64,000 nt of DNA from Pseudomonadales bacterium (GTDB lineage: Bacteria > Pseudomonadota > Gammaproteobacteria > Pseudomonadales > Azotimanducaceae), in the NCBI GenBank assembly GCA_019634925.1, contig JAHCAL010000004.1, forward strand, positions 248,001 to 312,000, given 5' to 3'. Every line of letters starts with the position of its first letter. The stretch's first letter is position 1. Under the pieces are notes generated by a model. It ran no database searches. It saw only the letters and a program-made list of their open reading frames with translations, and had not been told where the DNA came from. Made by a program: the position numbers and the translations under genes. Below are positions 9,090 through 18,884 of the stretch, piece by piece.

Positions 9090-9287
9090 ATGGTTGAAGA
9101 CCGATGGCTCTCCGTCGACGAGATTGCCGGCTACCTCGGGGTCAAGCGCGACACCGTGTACAAATGGATCGACCGCAAGCATATGCCGGCGCATAAGGTC
9201 GGCCGTTTGTGGAAGTTTCGTAAAGAAGAAGTCGATCAGTGGGTTCGAAATGACGGTGACGCGCAGCGTGGAGGAAGCAATGGTTGA
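9090..9287 (+). CDS. Excisionase-type helix-turn-helix DNA-binding protein
   Basis: A 65-residue protein that is a single MerR/excisionase-type winged HTH: WLSVDEIAGYLGVKRDTVYKWIDRK followed by the wing HKVGRLWKFRKEEVDQWV. This is the HTH_17 pattern used by excisionases and by small regulators of restriction loci. It starts a co-directional block of six genes and lies 77 bases before the restriction gene, so a controller role for the cassette is more likely than a role in ICE excision, for which the AlpA-like gene by the integrase is a better candidate. The ATG at 9090 gives the complete HTH. The fold is clear; the regulatory target is inferred. Confidence 0.85.
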   Translation: MVEDRWLSVDEIAGYLGVKRDTVYKWIDRKHMPAHKVGRLWKFRKEEVDQWVRNDGDAQRGGSNG

Positions 9288-9364
9288 TGCCGCAGGTGAA
9301 AGGATGACCCGCGGATTGCCCGCAAGTCGTTATCCCGGTAACTGGGCGCGGAGGGTACGACATC

Positions 9365-12300
9365 GTGGATAACGCGTTCTTCGAGAAACCGATCCTCAAC
9401 TCCCCCTATGACTATCCCGTACGTCATTGGGAACTCGACGACACCGGTCAGCCAACCCAGAAAATCCTCGAAACGCGCCGGCGGGCTGAGTTCATCACGC
9501 CGATCCCGAAGCCGAGAAAGCAAAAGGGATCGGCGGAGCAGGCCTCGTTGCTGTTCGACGAGGGCAAGGGCCTGTCGACAGAGGCGCAGCAGTACGACCA
9601 CACCGCCATCATCAACGGTGTCCGCCAAGAGGTCGACCGGTGGCGGAAACTGCCCAATCCGAGCCAGTGGCAGGTGACCCCGGAGACAGCTCGCTTGCTC
9701 CAGCACTGGCGTCACCATAAGTTCAGCGGCATCCGTCCGTTCTTCTGTCAGGTCGAGGCCGTCGAGACCGCCATCTGGCTTACCGAAGTCGCGCCCCACG
9801 CCGGCAACTCTGGCAAGCGATTTCTGGAACATCTCGCGAACGCCAACAACGACGCCAATCCAGAGCTCCTGCGCCTGGCATTAAAGCTCGCGACGGGAGC
9901 CGGCAAGACTACTGTGATGGCAATGCTGATTGCCTGGCAGACCGTCAACGCCGTTCGTCATCCGCAAAGCAAACGCTTCACCCGTGGCTTCCTGATCGTC
10001 GCGCCGGGTCTGACCATCCGTGATCGGCTCCGAGTATTGCAACCAAACGATCCTGACAGTTACTACCAGAGTCGGGAGTTGGTTCCGGGAGACATGCTGG
10101 CCGACCTCGAACGCGCGAAGATCGTCATCACCAACTACCATGCATTCAAACTGCGCGAGCGGATCGACCTGTCCAAAGGAGGGCGTTCTCTGCTCCAGGG
10201 TCGTGGCGACGCCCTCAACACGGTCGAAACCGAAGGGCAGATGCTGCAGCGGGTCATGCCGGGCCTGATGGGCATGAAGAACGTTCTGGTAATCAACGAC
10301 GAGGCACACCACTGCTACCGCGAGAAGCCGGGCGAAGAGCTCGAAGGCGATCTGAAGGGCGACGACAAGAAGGAGGCCGAGAAGAACAAGGAAGCCGCCC
10401 GCCTCTGGATCTCCGGCCTCGAGGCGGTCAATCGCCGGCTTGGCGTGTCGCGCGTGATGGACCTCTCGGCCACACCGTTCTTTCTGAGCGGTTCGGGCTA
10501 TGCCGAGGGCACGCTGTTTCCCTGGACGATGAGCGACTTCTCGCTGATGGATGCCATCGAATGCGGCATCGTTAAGCTGCCGCGAGTGCCGGTGGCTCAG
10601 AATCTTCCCGGCGATGAAATGCCGATGTTCCGGGAACTCTGGAAGCACATCGCGAAGGATATGCCGAAGAAGGGAAGGGGAAAATCAAAGTCGCTGGATC
10701 CACTCGCGCTTCCCGTGCGACTACAGACGGCGCTCGAAGCGCTTTACGGCCACTACAAGAAGACCTTCGATCTGTGGGAAGCCGCCGGCATCCGAGTGCC
10801 GCCCTGCTTCATTATCGTCTGCAACAACACGTCCACGTCGAAGCTGGTTTACGACTTCATCTCGGGCTTTTACCGCGAAAACGACGACGGCACCACCACG
10901 CTCGAGAACGGTCGCTTGCCCCTTTTCCGGAACTTCGACGAACACGGCAACCAAATAGCGAGACCGCGCACGCTGCTGATCGATAGTGAGCAACTCGAAT
11001 CCGGTGACGCGTTGGACAAGAACTTCCGTGACATGGCGTCCGACGAGATCGACCGCTTCCGCCGCGAGATCGTCGAGCGCACGGGAGATCGCCGTCAGGC
11101 CGAGAATGTCACCGACCAGGACCTACTGCGCGAGGTCATGAATACCGTTGGCAAACCAGACCGACTGGGTGATTCGATCCGCTGCGTGGTATCGGTCTCC
11201 ATGCTCACCGAAGGCTGGGACGCCAATACCGTCACCCATGTGTTGGGCGTACGCGCGTTCGGTACACAGTTGCTCTGCGAGCAGGTCATAGGCCGCGCCC
11301 TGCGTCGACAATCTTATGATCTGAACGAAGAGAACCTGTTCAATGTCGAGTACGCCGACGTGCTCGGCATCCCTTTCGACTTCACGGCCAAGCCGGTGGT
11401 GGCGCCGCCGCAACCACCGCGCGAGACCATCCAGGTCAAGGCGATTCGGCCGGAGCGGGACGCACTCGAGATCCGCTTTCCGCGTGTGGCTGGCTACCGC
11501 GTGGAGTTGCCAGAGGAACGACTGACCGCGGAGTTCAACGACGACTCCGTACTGGACCTCACGCCAGATCTGGTCGGTCCGTCCATCACCAAGAATGCGG
11601 GCATTATCGGCGAGGACGTGGACCTGAGCTTGGAGCACCTGCAGGACATGCGGCACTCAACGCTGCTGTTCCACGTTACGCAGCGTTTGCTCTACACCAA
11701 GTGGCGCGATCCGGGTGAGGAACCGAAGCTGCACCTGTTCGGCCAGCTCAAGCGCATCACGAAACAGTGGCTGGATACCTGCCTCACTTGCCGTGGCGGC
11801 ACATATCCGGCCCAACTCATGTATCAGGAACTTGCCGACATGGCTTGCGAGCGCATCACCGCGGGTATCACGCGAGCGCTGGTTGGCGAGCGCCCGGTCA
11901 AAGCGGTGCTTGATCCCTACAACCCGGTGGGTTCTACGGCGCACGTCAACTTCAATACATCCAAGACCAGCCGTTACGAAACCGATGCCCGCCGGTGCCA
12001 TGTCAACTGGGTGATCCTGGACAGTGACTGGGAAGCTGAGTTCTGCCGCGTCGCCGAGGCGCATCCGCGCGTGCTGGCCTATGTGAAGAATCACAACCTC
12101 GGACTCGAGGTGCCGTACCGCTACGGTTCGGAAACGCGAACCTACATCCCTGATTTCATTGTGCTCGTCGATGATGGTCACGGCATGGACGCTCCTCTTC
12201 ACCTCATTGTCGAGATCAAGGGCTACCGGCGCGAAGATGCGAAGGAAAAAAAAGCCACCATGGAGACGTACTGGGTTCCGGGTGTGAACAACCACGGACA

Positions 12301-12436
12301 TTATGGGCGCTGGGCCTTTGCCGAATTCACCGACGTCTACGAAATGCAGTCTGATTTCGAGGCCAAGGTGGAGGCGCACTTCAACGAAATGATCGACAAG
12401 ATGATTGATGCCGCGGCAAGCGAACCGGTGGTGTAA
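9365..12436 (+). CDS. Type III-like restriction enzyme, helicase plus nuclease (Res)
   Basis: A 1023-residue SF2 helicase fused to a nuclease, matching the BPTD_3080-type restriction endonuclease family (type III Res-like). Walker A ATGAGKT has its lysine at residue 181. The Walker B box is DEAH at 312-315, motif III is DLSATPF, and motif VI is QVIGRALRR. Near the C-terminus a PD-(D/E)xK nuclease core is visible: Asp930 in YIPDFIVLVDD, then Glu950-Ile-Lys952 in LIVEIKG. The GTG start at 9365 is preceded by GGAGG 10 bases upstream. It ends 10 bases before the methyltransferase gene. It would translocate on and cut DNA that lacks the partner's methylation. All key motifs appear intact. Confidence 0.92.
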   Translation: MDNAFFEKPILNSPYDYPVRHWELDDTGQPTQKILETRRRAEFITPIPKPRKQKGSAEQASLLFDEGKGLSTEAQQYDHTAIINGVRQEVDRWRKLPNPSQWQVTPETARLLQHWRHHKFSGIRPFFCQVEAVETAIWLTEVAPHAGNSGKRFLEHLANANNDANPELLRLALKLATGAGKTTVMAMLIAWQTVNAVRHPQSKRFTRGFLIVAPGLTIRDRLRVLQPNDPDSYYQSRELVPGDMLADLERAKIVITNYHAFKLRERIDLSKGGRSLLQGRGDALNTVETEGQMLQRVMPGLMGMKNVLVINDEAHHCYREKPGEELEGDLKGDDKKEAEKNKEAARLWISGLEAVNRRLGVSRVMDLSATPFFLSGSGYAEGTLFPWTMSDFSLMDAIECGIVKLPRVPVAQNLPGDEMPMFRELWKHIAKDMPKKGRGKSKSLDPLALPVRLQTALEALYGHYKKTFDLWEAAGIRVPPCFIIVCNNTSTSKLVYDFISGFYRENDDGTTTLENGRLPLFRNFDEHGNQIARPRTLLIDSEQLESGDALDKNFRDMASDEIDRFRREIVERTGDRRQAENVTDQDLLREVMNTVGKPDRLGDSIRCVVSVSMLTEGWDANTVTHVLGVRAFGTQLLCEQVIGRALRRQSYDLNEENLFNVEYADVLGIPFDFTAKPVVAPPQPPRETIQVKAIRPERDALEIRFPRVAGYRVELPEERLTAEFNDDSVLDLTPDLVGPSITKNAGIIGEDVDLSLEHLQDMRHSTLLFHVTQRLLYTKWRDPGEEPKLHLFGQLKRITKQWLDTCLTCRGGTYPAQLMYQELADMACERITAGITRALVGERPVKAVLDPYNPVGSTAHVNFNTSKTSRYETDARRCHVNWVILDSDWEAEFCRVAEAHPRVLAYVKNHNLGLEVPYRYGSETRTYIPDFIVLVDDGHGMDAPLHLIVEIKGYRREDAKEKKATMETYWVPGVNNHGHYGRWAFAEFTDVYEMQSDFEAKVEAHFNEMIDKMIDAAASEPVV

Positions 12437-12446
12437 GGGAATCGAC

Positions 12447-15323
12447 ATGGCCAGAAGAACGAACAAACCGCGCGGCAAGTCCGTTGAGGCGTTGACCCAC
12501 GAGGAGGCAACGCGCAAGAACATACCGACAGCCGAATACCAGTCCGTCATGCAGAGGGAAGAGCAGTCGGCTGTCCGCGTCGCCTACGAACGCCGCAACC
12601 GCGATCTGGATCCTCAACTCGTCTGGCGTGGTAAGGACGAACAGGACTGGTCGGATCTGGTTGTCCACGCGCCGCCGCTATACATCCAGGAAAAGGTGCA
12701 CCCCAAGGTCCTGATCGACGACCTGCTAAAGCGCACGCAAGTGGACGATCAATCGACCGAGGATCAGATCGATCTGTTCGCGGATTTTAACGGTCTGCCG
12801 GATGACAGCGCCAAGACTGAGTTCTATCAGCACGACGCCAACTGGACCAACCGCATGATCCTGGGCGACAGCCTTCAGGTGATGGCATCCCTGGCCGAAC
12901 GCGAAGGGCTCCGTGGCCAGGTGCAGTGTATTTACATCGATCCGCCATATGGCATTAGTTTCAATTCAAACTTTCAATGGTCGACTACAAGTAAGGCCGT
13001 TACCGACGGAAAGCTGGAGCACATTACGCGTGAGCCGGAGCAAGTAAAGGCCTTTAGAGATACTTGGCGGGATGGCATTCATTCGTATCTAACGTACCTG
13101 AGGGATCGCCTCACCGTTGCGCGCGACCTATTGACTAACTCCGGTTCCTTGTTTGTGCAGATTGGAAATGAAAACGTTCACCGAGTTCGAGCGCTCATGG
13201 ATGAGGTGTTCGGCGAAGAGTGTCTGATATGCGAAATTCTCGTGAAGAAAAAGGGCGCGCAAAAAAGTACGCTTATTGATCCGGTCAATGACTACATTCT
13301 CTGGTACTCAAAGTCCCCGCGTGAGTCAGGGCTAGTCAAGTTTAGGACGCTGTACGAAGAGAGACTTTTGGATTATGAAACCGTTGACTACTTCTCTCGA
13401 ATCGAACTTCCAAATGGTGAGATTCTTAACCTCAAGGACAAGCAGGATGTAGGAGAAGACGTCGACTATCGGCTTTTTCCAAAGCTTATCGAGAAAAACT
13501 ACCCTGGTGCTCGCTTGCTCCGTCAGTGGCCGATCACGAATGGCGGCTACCGCGAAAATCAGATGGCTCCGGTTACATTCAGGGGGGAAGCGTATGACCC
13601 TCCAAGGAACCGGTGTTGGAGCCATACGTCGAAACCGACGGATGGAACTCTGACCGGAATGGATCGGGTCAAGGCAGCGGACCGCCTAATGGCTTCGGGT
13701 ATTAGTCTTGATTTCAAGCGGTACTACGATGACTTTCCGTACAAGAATATTGCGAACTGGTGGGATGGGTTCCGCGGGGCCCTCGACCAGATCTATGTCG
13801 TACAAACCAACGAAAGGCTTGTCGAGCGTTGCATCCTTATGGCGACAGACCCAGGGGATCTCGTCCTTGATCCTACATGCGGCTCTGGAACAACCGCTTA
13901 TGTTGCAGAGCAGTGGGGCCGCCGCTGGGTTACTGCGGATACTTCCCGCGTTGCGCTAGCCCTGAGTCGGGCGCGCATTATGGGAGCGCGCTTCCCGTAC
14001 TATCTTCTTGCCGATAGTCAAGCCGGCCAGTTGCGAGAGGAACAACTCAGCGGGCTGCCAGCACGCACCAGGTCGCCGAGGAATGACATTCGGCAGGGAT
14101 TTGTCTATCGGAGATGCGTCTATGTGACTTCAGGTCTGTTCGCAAACAATTCGGAGATCGATGTCATCTGGGAGAAGTTTCAAGAAGTGCTCGAGCCACT
14201 GCGACAGCAAATCAACAAGGCGCTTAATCAGAACTGGGAGGAATGGGAGATACCTCGGAGTTCGGACAAGGACTGGCCCGCCGACGCTAAGGGCATTCAA
14301 AAGCGATGGTGGGATCAGCGAACAGCGCGTCAAAGGGAGATTGAAGCTTCCGTCGCCGCGAAGGCTGACCTTGTATACCTCTATGACAAGCCCTACGACG
14401 ACAAGAGCGTAGTTCGCGTCGCGGGGCCGTTCACTGTCGAGAGCCTGTCCCCGCATCGCGTACTCGGTGTCGACGAGAATGACGAGCTGATCGATAGTGT
14501 CGCTGACGGGCGTGCCGGCTACAGCGACGAGGTGGACTTCGTCCGTATGATCCTGGAGAACCTTAAGACCGCGGGTGTCCAGCAGGCCCACAAGGACGAC
14601 AAGATCACCTTCACGTCACTTACGCCCTGGCCGGGTGATCTGATCTGCGCGGAAGGCCGTTACATAGAGGGCGGGGTCGTAGATGGTGAGGGTACTGCCG
14701 GACCCGAGAAGCGGGCCGCCGTCTTCATCGGCCCCGAATTCGGTACGGTTTCACGGCCAGACCTGGTCGCAGCCGCCCGTGAAGCCGGCGATGCTGACTT
14801 CGACGTGCTTGTTGCTTGCGCCTTCAATTACGACGCGCATTCCTCGGAATTCGAAAAGCTGGGGCGCATCCCTGTGCTCAAGGCGCGCATGAACGCTGAC
14901 CTGCACATGGCCGACGATCTCAAGAACACCGGCAAAGGCAATCTGTTCGTGATCTTCGGCGAGCCAGATATCGACATACTGGAAGCCGAAGGCGACCATG
15001 TGCAGGTCAAGGTCAACGGCGTGGATGTGTTCCACCCGCAAACCGGCGAGGTCCGCTCCGATGGCCCCGAGGGCATCGCCTGCTGGTTTATCGACACGGA
15101 CTACAACGAAGAGAGTTTCTTCGTCCGACATGCGTACTTTCTCGGCGCCAACGATCCCTACAAGGCGCTCAAGATCACATTGAAGGCCGAGATTAACGAA
15201 GATGCCTGGGCGACGTTGCACAGCGATACGTCGCGCCCGTTCTCGAAGCCGAAGTCAGGTCGCATCGCCGTCAAGGTCATCAACCATCTTGGCGACGAGG
15301 TGATGAAGGTGTTCCGAGTATGA
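12447..15323 (+). CDS. Type III-like site-specific DNA methyltransferase (Mod)
   Basis: A 958-residue adenine/cytosine-N4 methyltransferase of the beta class, the motif order typical of type III Mod: catalytic DPPY at residues 165-168 comes first, and the SAM-binding box DPTCGSGTT starts at 475. The roughly 300 residues between them should include the target recognition domain. The C-terminal 400 residues are an extra region of unknown function that is not usual in a compact Mod. The ATG at 12447 has a good AAGGGA site 6 bases upstream. Composition is mosaic: from just after DPPY (about 12950) to about 14450 GC falls (two hand-counted 60-base lines gave 43 percent) compared with about 60 percent later in the gene. 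It protects host DNA and probably guides the Res subunit. Confidence 0.92.
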   Translation: MARRTNKPRGKSVEALTHEEATRKNIPTAEYQSVMQREEQSAVRVAYERRNRDLDPQLVWRGKDEQDWSDLVVHAPPLYIQEKVHPKVLIDDLLKRTQVDDQSTEDQIDLFADFNGLPDDSAKTEFYQHDANWTNRMILGDSLQVMASLAEREGLRGQVQCIYIDPPYGISFNSNFQWSTTSKAVTDGKLEHITREPEQVKAFRDTWRDGIHSYLTYLRDRLTVARDLLTNSGSLFVQIGNENVHRVRALMDEVFGEECLICEILVKKKGAQKSTLIDPVNDYILWYSKSPRESGLVKFRTLYEERLLDYETVDYFSRIELPNGEILNLKDKQDVGEDVDYRLFPKLIEKNYPGARLLRQWPITNGGYRENQMAPVTFRGEAYDPPRNRCWSHTSKPTDGTLTGMDRVKAADRLMASGISLDFKRYYDDFPYKNIANWWDGFRGALDQIYVVQTNERLVERCILMATDPGDLVLDPTCGSGTTAYVAEQWGRRWVTADTSRVALALSRARIMGARFPYYLLADSQAGQLREEQLSGLPARTRSPRNDIRQGFVYRRCVYVTSGLFANNSEIDVIWEKFQEVLEPLRQQINKALNQNWEEWEIPRSSDKDWPADAKGIQKRWWDQRTARQREIEASVAAKADLVYLYDKPYDDKSVVRVAGPFTVESLSPHRVLGVDENDELIDSVADGRAGYSDEVDFVRMILENLKTAGVQQAHKDDKITFTSLTPWPGDLICAEGRYIEGGVVDGEGTAGPEKRAAVFIGPEFGTVSRPDLVAAAREAGDADFDVLVACAFNYDAHSSEFEKLGRIPVLKARMNADLHMADDLKNTGKGNLFVIFGEPDIDILEAEGDHVQVKVNGVDVFHPQTGEVRSDGPEGIACWFIDTDYNEESFFVRHAYFLGANDPYKALKITLKAEINEDAWATLHSDTSRPFSKPKSGRIAVKVINHLGDEVMKVFRV

Positions 15324-15350
15324 CGCGCGGCAAAGAGAGAGGAGGCAAAG

Positions 15351-16349
15351 ATGGCTAGCGCCGATCAGTTGAAAGCGCTGCTCAAATCGCACCTGGAGGG
15401 CGACGACGAGCGATTCTTCTCCGTCGCGATGCAGGTTGCCGCCCACGAAGCGAAGCTTGGCCACGGCAAGCTCGCGGAGGAGTTGCGCGCGTTGGTCGAC
15501 GAGGCAAAGGCACGCCGCGGTTTGCCACCGCAAGGCGGGGAGAAGGCAATCCCGATCAGTCGCCCCCGAGGCGAGTTGGCAGGGTTGCTGACGGTTACCT
15601 ATCCAAAAGCGCGGCTCGGGGAGATGGTGCTGGACGATACTCTCTCGAGCCAGCTCGAACGGATCATCAGGGAGCAGCGACAGGCGGCACAGATTCTTGC
15701 TCACGGGCTCAGCCCAAGGCGAAAACTGCTGCTGATGGGACCGCCGGGTACCGGTAAGACGATGACAGCATCGGTGCTGGCCGGCGAGCTTGGTCTGCCG
15801 CTGTTTCAGGTGCGGCTCGATGGGCTGATTACCAAGTTCATGGGCGAGACCGCGAGCAAACTGCGCCAGGTCTTCGAAGCCACCGACCGCACGCGGGGTG
15901 TCTATTTCTTCGACGAGTTCGATGCCATCGGCTCACAGCGAGGGCTTTCCAACGACGTTGGTGAGATAAGGCGCATCCTGAACAGCTTTCTGCAGATGAT
16001 CGAGCAGGATGAGTCCCACAGCCTGATCGTCGCCGCTACTAACCACCCGGAGATCCTCGACCACGCATTGTTCCGGCGATTCGATGATGTTCTGCACTAC
16101 GAGCTGCCGGACGAAGGCCATATCGCATCGGTACTGAAGTCTCGCCTCGGACGAACGACTACCAAAGGTGTGTCGTGGAAGCGACTGGCCAGTGGTGCGG
16201 TGGGCCTGAGCTATGCCGAAGTGGCGAGGGCGTCGGATGAGACGCTGAAAGCGGCGCTCATCGAGGGACGTCAGGAAGTCTCGGAGGAAGATATTCGCCG
16301 TACGCTGGAGGAAAGGCAGCTGATTTCCAGCCGACTCAAGGCGAAATAA
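15351..16349 (+). CDS. AAA-family ATPase partner of the S8 peptidase
   Basis: A 332-residue AAA protein of the FtsH/katanin-like type. An alpha-helical N-terminal region of about 100 residues is followed by Walker A GPPGTGKT (130-137) and Walker B YFFDEFDAIG (Asp188, Glu189). The sensor segment LIVAATNHPEILD and the arginine-finger-like ALFRRFDD follow, then a helical lid. It has no membrane segment and no protease domain of its own. It lies 27 bases after the methyltransferase and 27 bases before the S8 peptidase, in the same operon. Gene pairs of an AAA ATPase and a subtilisin-like peptidase recur in bacterial islands. The ATPase may unfold or present substrates to the peptidase, or sense infection; that role is inference. 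Confidence 0.9.
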   Translation: MASADQLKALLKSHLEGDDERFFSVAMQVAAHEAKLGHGKLAEELRALVDEAKARRGLPPQGGEKAIPISRPRGELAGLLTVTYPKARLGEMVLDDTLSSQLERIIREQRQAAQILAHGLSPRRKLLLMGPPGTGKTMTASVLAGELGLPLFQVRLDGLITKFMGETASKLRQVFEATDRTRGVYFFDEFDAIGSQRGLSNDVGEIRRILNSFLQMIEQDESHSLIVAATNHPEILDHALFRRFDDVLHYELPDEGHIASVLKSRLGRTTTKGVSWKRLASGAVGLSYAEVARASDETLKAALIEGRQEVSEEDIRRTLEERQLISSRLKAK

Positions 16350-16376
16350 TACTAACTCCGGGGCATCAGGCGTCAA

Positions 16377-18884
16377 ATGGCAGAGCAGGACGACCAACGC
16401 AAACGTCACTTCATCCTCGAGGGGACGGCCGAGACCGAACGCTTTCGTTCCCCACAGCAAGGGGGCGGTGGGGCCCCTATACCCGACCGCAATCGGAGCC
16501 AGCACGGCGGCGCGCTGATGCGTCAACTGGAAGCGCTGCGGCCTCAAGTGGTGAACGCACGGGAGGCGCAAGAGGCGGCCGGGATTGAAGAAGGTTTCGG
16601 TCTGCAGGTGGAGTTTGAGAGTTTTCCGGATATCGAGCTCGCCTTCGAATCGCTGGCCCGCGAACGGTCCGGGATAGAGTTGTTGAATGTTCGCCATGAC
16701 GAACAGCGCACGCTTGCAACGGTGTTCGTCCCCGACGGGAAGCTAGAAACCTTCGAAAACCTGATTCATGCGTATCTCGATGAGTCGAAGGACACGAAGA
16801 GCGGCCCCAAGAATCGCAAACTGCTGAACGCGATCTCCGAGATTCGGGCGGCCACGCTCAGCGCACTCTGGACCGATGATCCCGCAGAGCTGCCTGCTTC
16901 AGAAGAGGAGACCCTCTGGTGGGAGGTTTGGTTGCCCGTGCGAGGTGATCGAGCCGAGACGACGGGCCGATTCAAACAGATGGCAGAAGGGCTTGGGTTC
17001 CAGCTTGCGCCCGGCGAGCTCCAGTTTCCGGAGCGCACCGTGTTGCTCGCGCATGGGTCCGCGGCCCAGATGAAGCAATCCGTTCTAACGTCTAACAGCA
17101 TTGCTGAGTTGCGGCGTGCGAAAGAAGCGGCAGAGTTTTTCGATGCGCTGCCGCCCGAGGAACAACCTGCATGGCTCGACGAACTGCGCGCCCGCCTGAC
17201 TGTGCCAGGCGAGGACGCTGATGTGCCGCACGTGTGTCTGTTCGATACGGGCGTCAATCATGCGCACCCGCTCATTGCTGCGGGCCTGGCCGCCCCGGAT
17301 TTGCACACCGTGGAGCCAGGCTGGGGAACGAATGATGGCGATGGCCACGGGACGGAAATGGCTGGGCTCGCCTTGGCCGGCAACCTGACTGAGGCACTCG
17401 CCTCGCAAGAGCCGCTAGACGTAAGGCATCGGCTCGAGTCGGTCAAGCTGTTGCCAGCGAACGGTGCCAACGGCGGCGATGCCAGGCATCACGGTTATCT
17501 CACGACCGAAGCGGCCGCGCGTCCGGAAATAACGGCGCCGCAACGCCGCCGCCTGTTCAGCATGGCCGTGACCGCCCGTGACAACCGCGATCGCGGCCGA
17601 CCGTCTGCCTGGTCAGCGGCGATCGATCGACTTGCTGCGGATTCGGAAGGCCAGAGTGAGACGCCACGGCTCTTTGTCATCGCTGCCGGGAACGTGCAAG
17701 ACCCCAATGCATGGGCGGAATATCCCGCGAGCAACACGACTGATGGCATTCATGATCCAGGGCAAAGCTGGAACGCGCTAACGGTGGGTGCAGCGACCCA
17801 GCTTGTGCAGATCACCGAACCCGATGCCGGGGGCTATCAACCAATTGCTCCGGCCGGCGGCCTCAGCCCGTTCAGCACCACTTCAGCGGCCTGGCACAAG
17901 ACCGGCTGGCCGCTAAAGCCGGATGTCGTCCTCGAAGGCGGCAATGCCGCCAAGGATGCCCTGGGCGCGGTATGGATGCCGAGCCTGAGTCTCCTCACCG
18001 CGAATTCGAAACCGGAAGAGCGCGTGTTCACCACCACGAACGCGACCAGCGCTGCGTCTGCTCTGGCCGCACGGATGGCGGCCCAGTTGATGGCGGAGTA
18101 CCCGGGTCTCTGGCCCGAAACCATTCGCGCGTTGATCGTCCATTCTGCAGAGTGGTCGGAGGCGATGCGCCAGGCGTTTCTGCCCGGGAACGGACAGCCG
18201 ACAAAGGCGGAAATTTCCAACCTCGTGCGCCACTGTGGATTCGGAGTTCCCGATCTGGATCGAGCTATGTGGAGCGTGGAGAACTCGCTCACCATGGTCT
18301 GCGAGGAACGACTGCATCCGTTCAGTCGTGACGGCCGCAAGGAACCGACTTTGCGGGACATGAATCTGCACCGGCTGCCGTGGCCTCTTGAAGAACTGGA
18401 GGCGCTCGGTGAGACGCCGGTCGCGATGCGCGTGACGCTCTCCTATTTCATAGAGCCAAATCCATCTGAGCGCGGGTTCTCCGCACGATACCGCTACGAA
18501 TCGCACGGCTTGAGGTTCGATGCGAAGCGGCCCGCAGAGTCGGAGGCGGATTTCAGAGCACGAATCAATGCGGCCGCGCGCGATGAGGAGGAGCGGACGC
18601 GGAGCGGTGGCGATGATCCGGGCTGGGTAGTTGGCAAGCAGAACCGACACAAGGGATCCCTGCATTCTGACATCTGGCGGGGAAGCGCCGCGGACCTTGC
18701 CAGTCGAGGCGTGATTGGTGTCTATCCAGCGCTTGGCTGGTGGAAGACCCGGCCGCGGCTGGAACGCTACGACCGGCCTGTTCGATACGCACTGCTGGTT
18801 TCGATTCGGGCGCCCGAAGTGGACGTGGAACTCTATTCTGCCGTCGCTAACCAGGTAGCGGTACCTGTGGCGGTACAGGTCTGA
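16377..18884 (+). CDS. S8 (subtilisin-like) family peptidase, predicted cytoplasmic
   Basis: An 835-residue serine peptidase. The catalytic triad can be placed at Asp290 (LFDTGVNHAHP), His324 (DGDGHGTEMAGLA) and Ser558 (NATSAASALAAR, replacing the usual GTSMAAP). A charged N-terminal region of about 280 residues has no signal peptide, which is unusual because most subtilisins are secreted; this one should act inside the cell. About 200 residues follow the peptidase core. The gene is preceded by the AAA ATPase (27-base gap), and its TGA shares a base with the ATG of the helicase gene. The arrangement fits a regulated intracellular protease in a conflict system. Substrate unknown; catalytic residues look intact, although the Ser motif is not canonical. 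Confidence 0.9.
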   Translation: MAEQDDQRKRHFILEGTAETERFRSPQQGGGGAPIPDRNRSQHGGALMRQLEALRPQVVNAREAQEAAGIEEGFGLQVEFESFPDIELAFESLARERSGIELLNVRHDEQRTLATVFVPDGKLETFENLIHAYLDESKDTKSGPKNRKLLNAISEIRAATLSALWTDDPAELPASEEETLWWEVWLPVRGDRAETTGRFKQMAEGLGFQLAPGELQFPERTVLLAHGSAAQMKQSVLTSNSIAELRRAKEAAEFFDALPPEEQPAWLDELRARLTVPGEDADVPHVCLFDTGVNHAHPLIAAGLAAPDLHTVEPGWGTNDGDGHGTEMAGLALAGNLTEALASQEPLDVRHRLESVKLLPANGANGGDARHHGYLTTEAAARPEITAPQRRRLFSMAVTARDNRDRGRPSAWSAAIDRLAADSEGQSETPRLFVIAAGNVQDPNAWAEYPASNTTDGIHDPGQSWNALTVGAATQLVQITEPDAGGYQPIAPAGGLSPFSTTSAAWHKTGWPLKPDVVLEGGNAAKDALGAVWMPSLSLLTANSKPEERVFTTTNATSAASALAARMAAQLMAEYPGLWPETIRALIVHSAEWSEAMRQAFLPGNGQPTKAEISNLVRHCGFGVPDLDRAMWSVENSLTMVCEERLHPFSRDGRKEPTLRDMNLHRLPWPLEELEALGETPVAMRVTLSYFIEPNPSERGFSARYRYESHGLRFDAKRPAESEADFRARINAAARDEEERTRSGGDDPGWVVGKQNRHKGSLHSDIWRGSAADLASRGVIGVYPALGWWKTRPRLERYDRPVRYALLVSIRAPEVDVELYSAVANQVAVPVAVQV

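Noticed and set aside
9085..9372. Alternative 95-codon frame over the HTH gene
   Set aside because: Low-complexity, Arg/Ser-rich, no domain; the 65-residue HTH frame fits a known fold.
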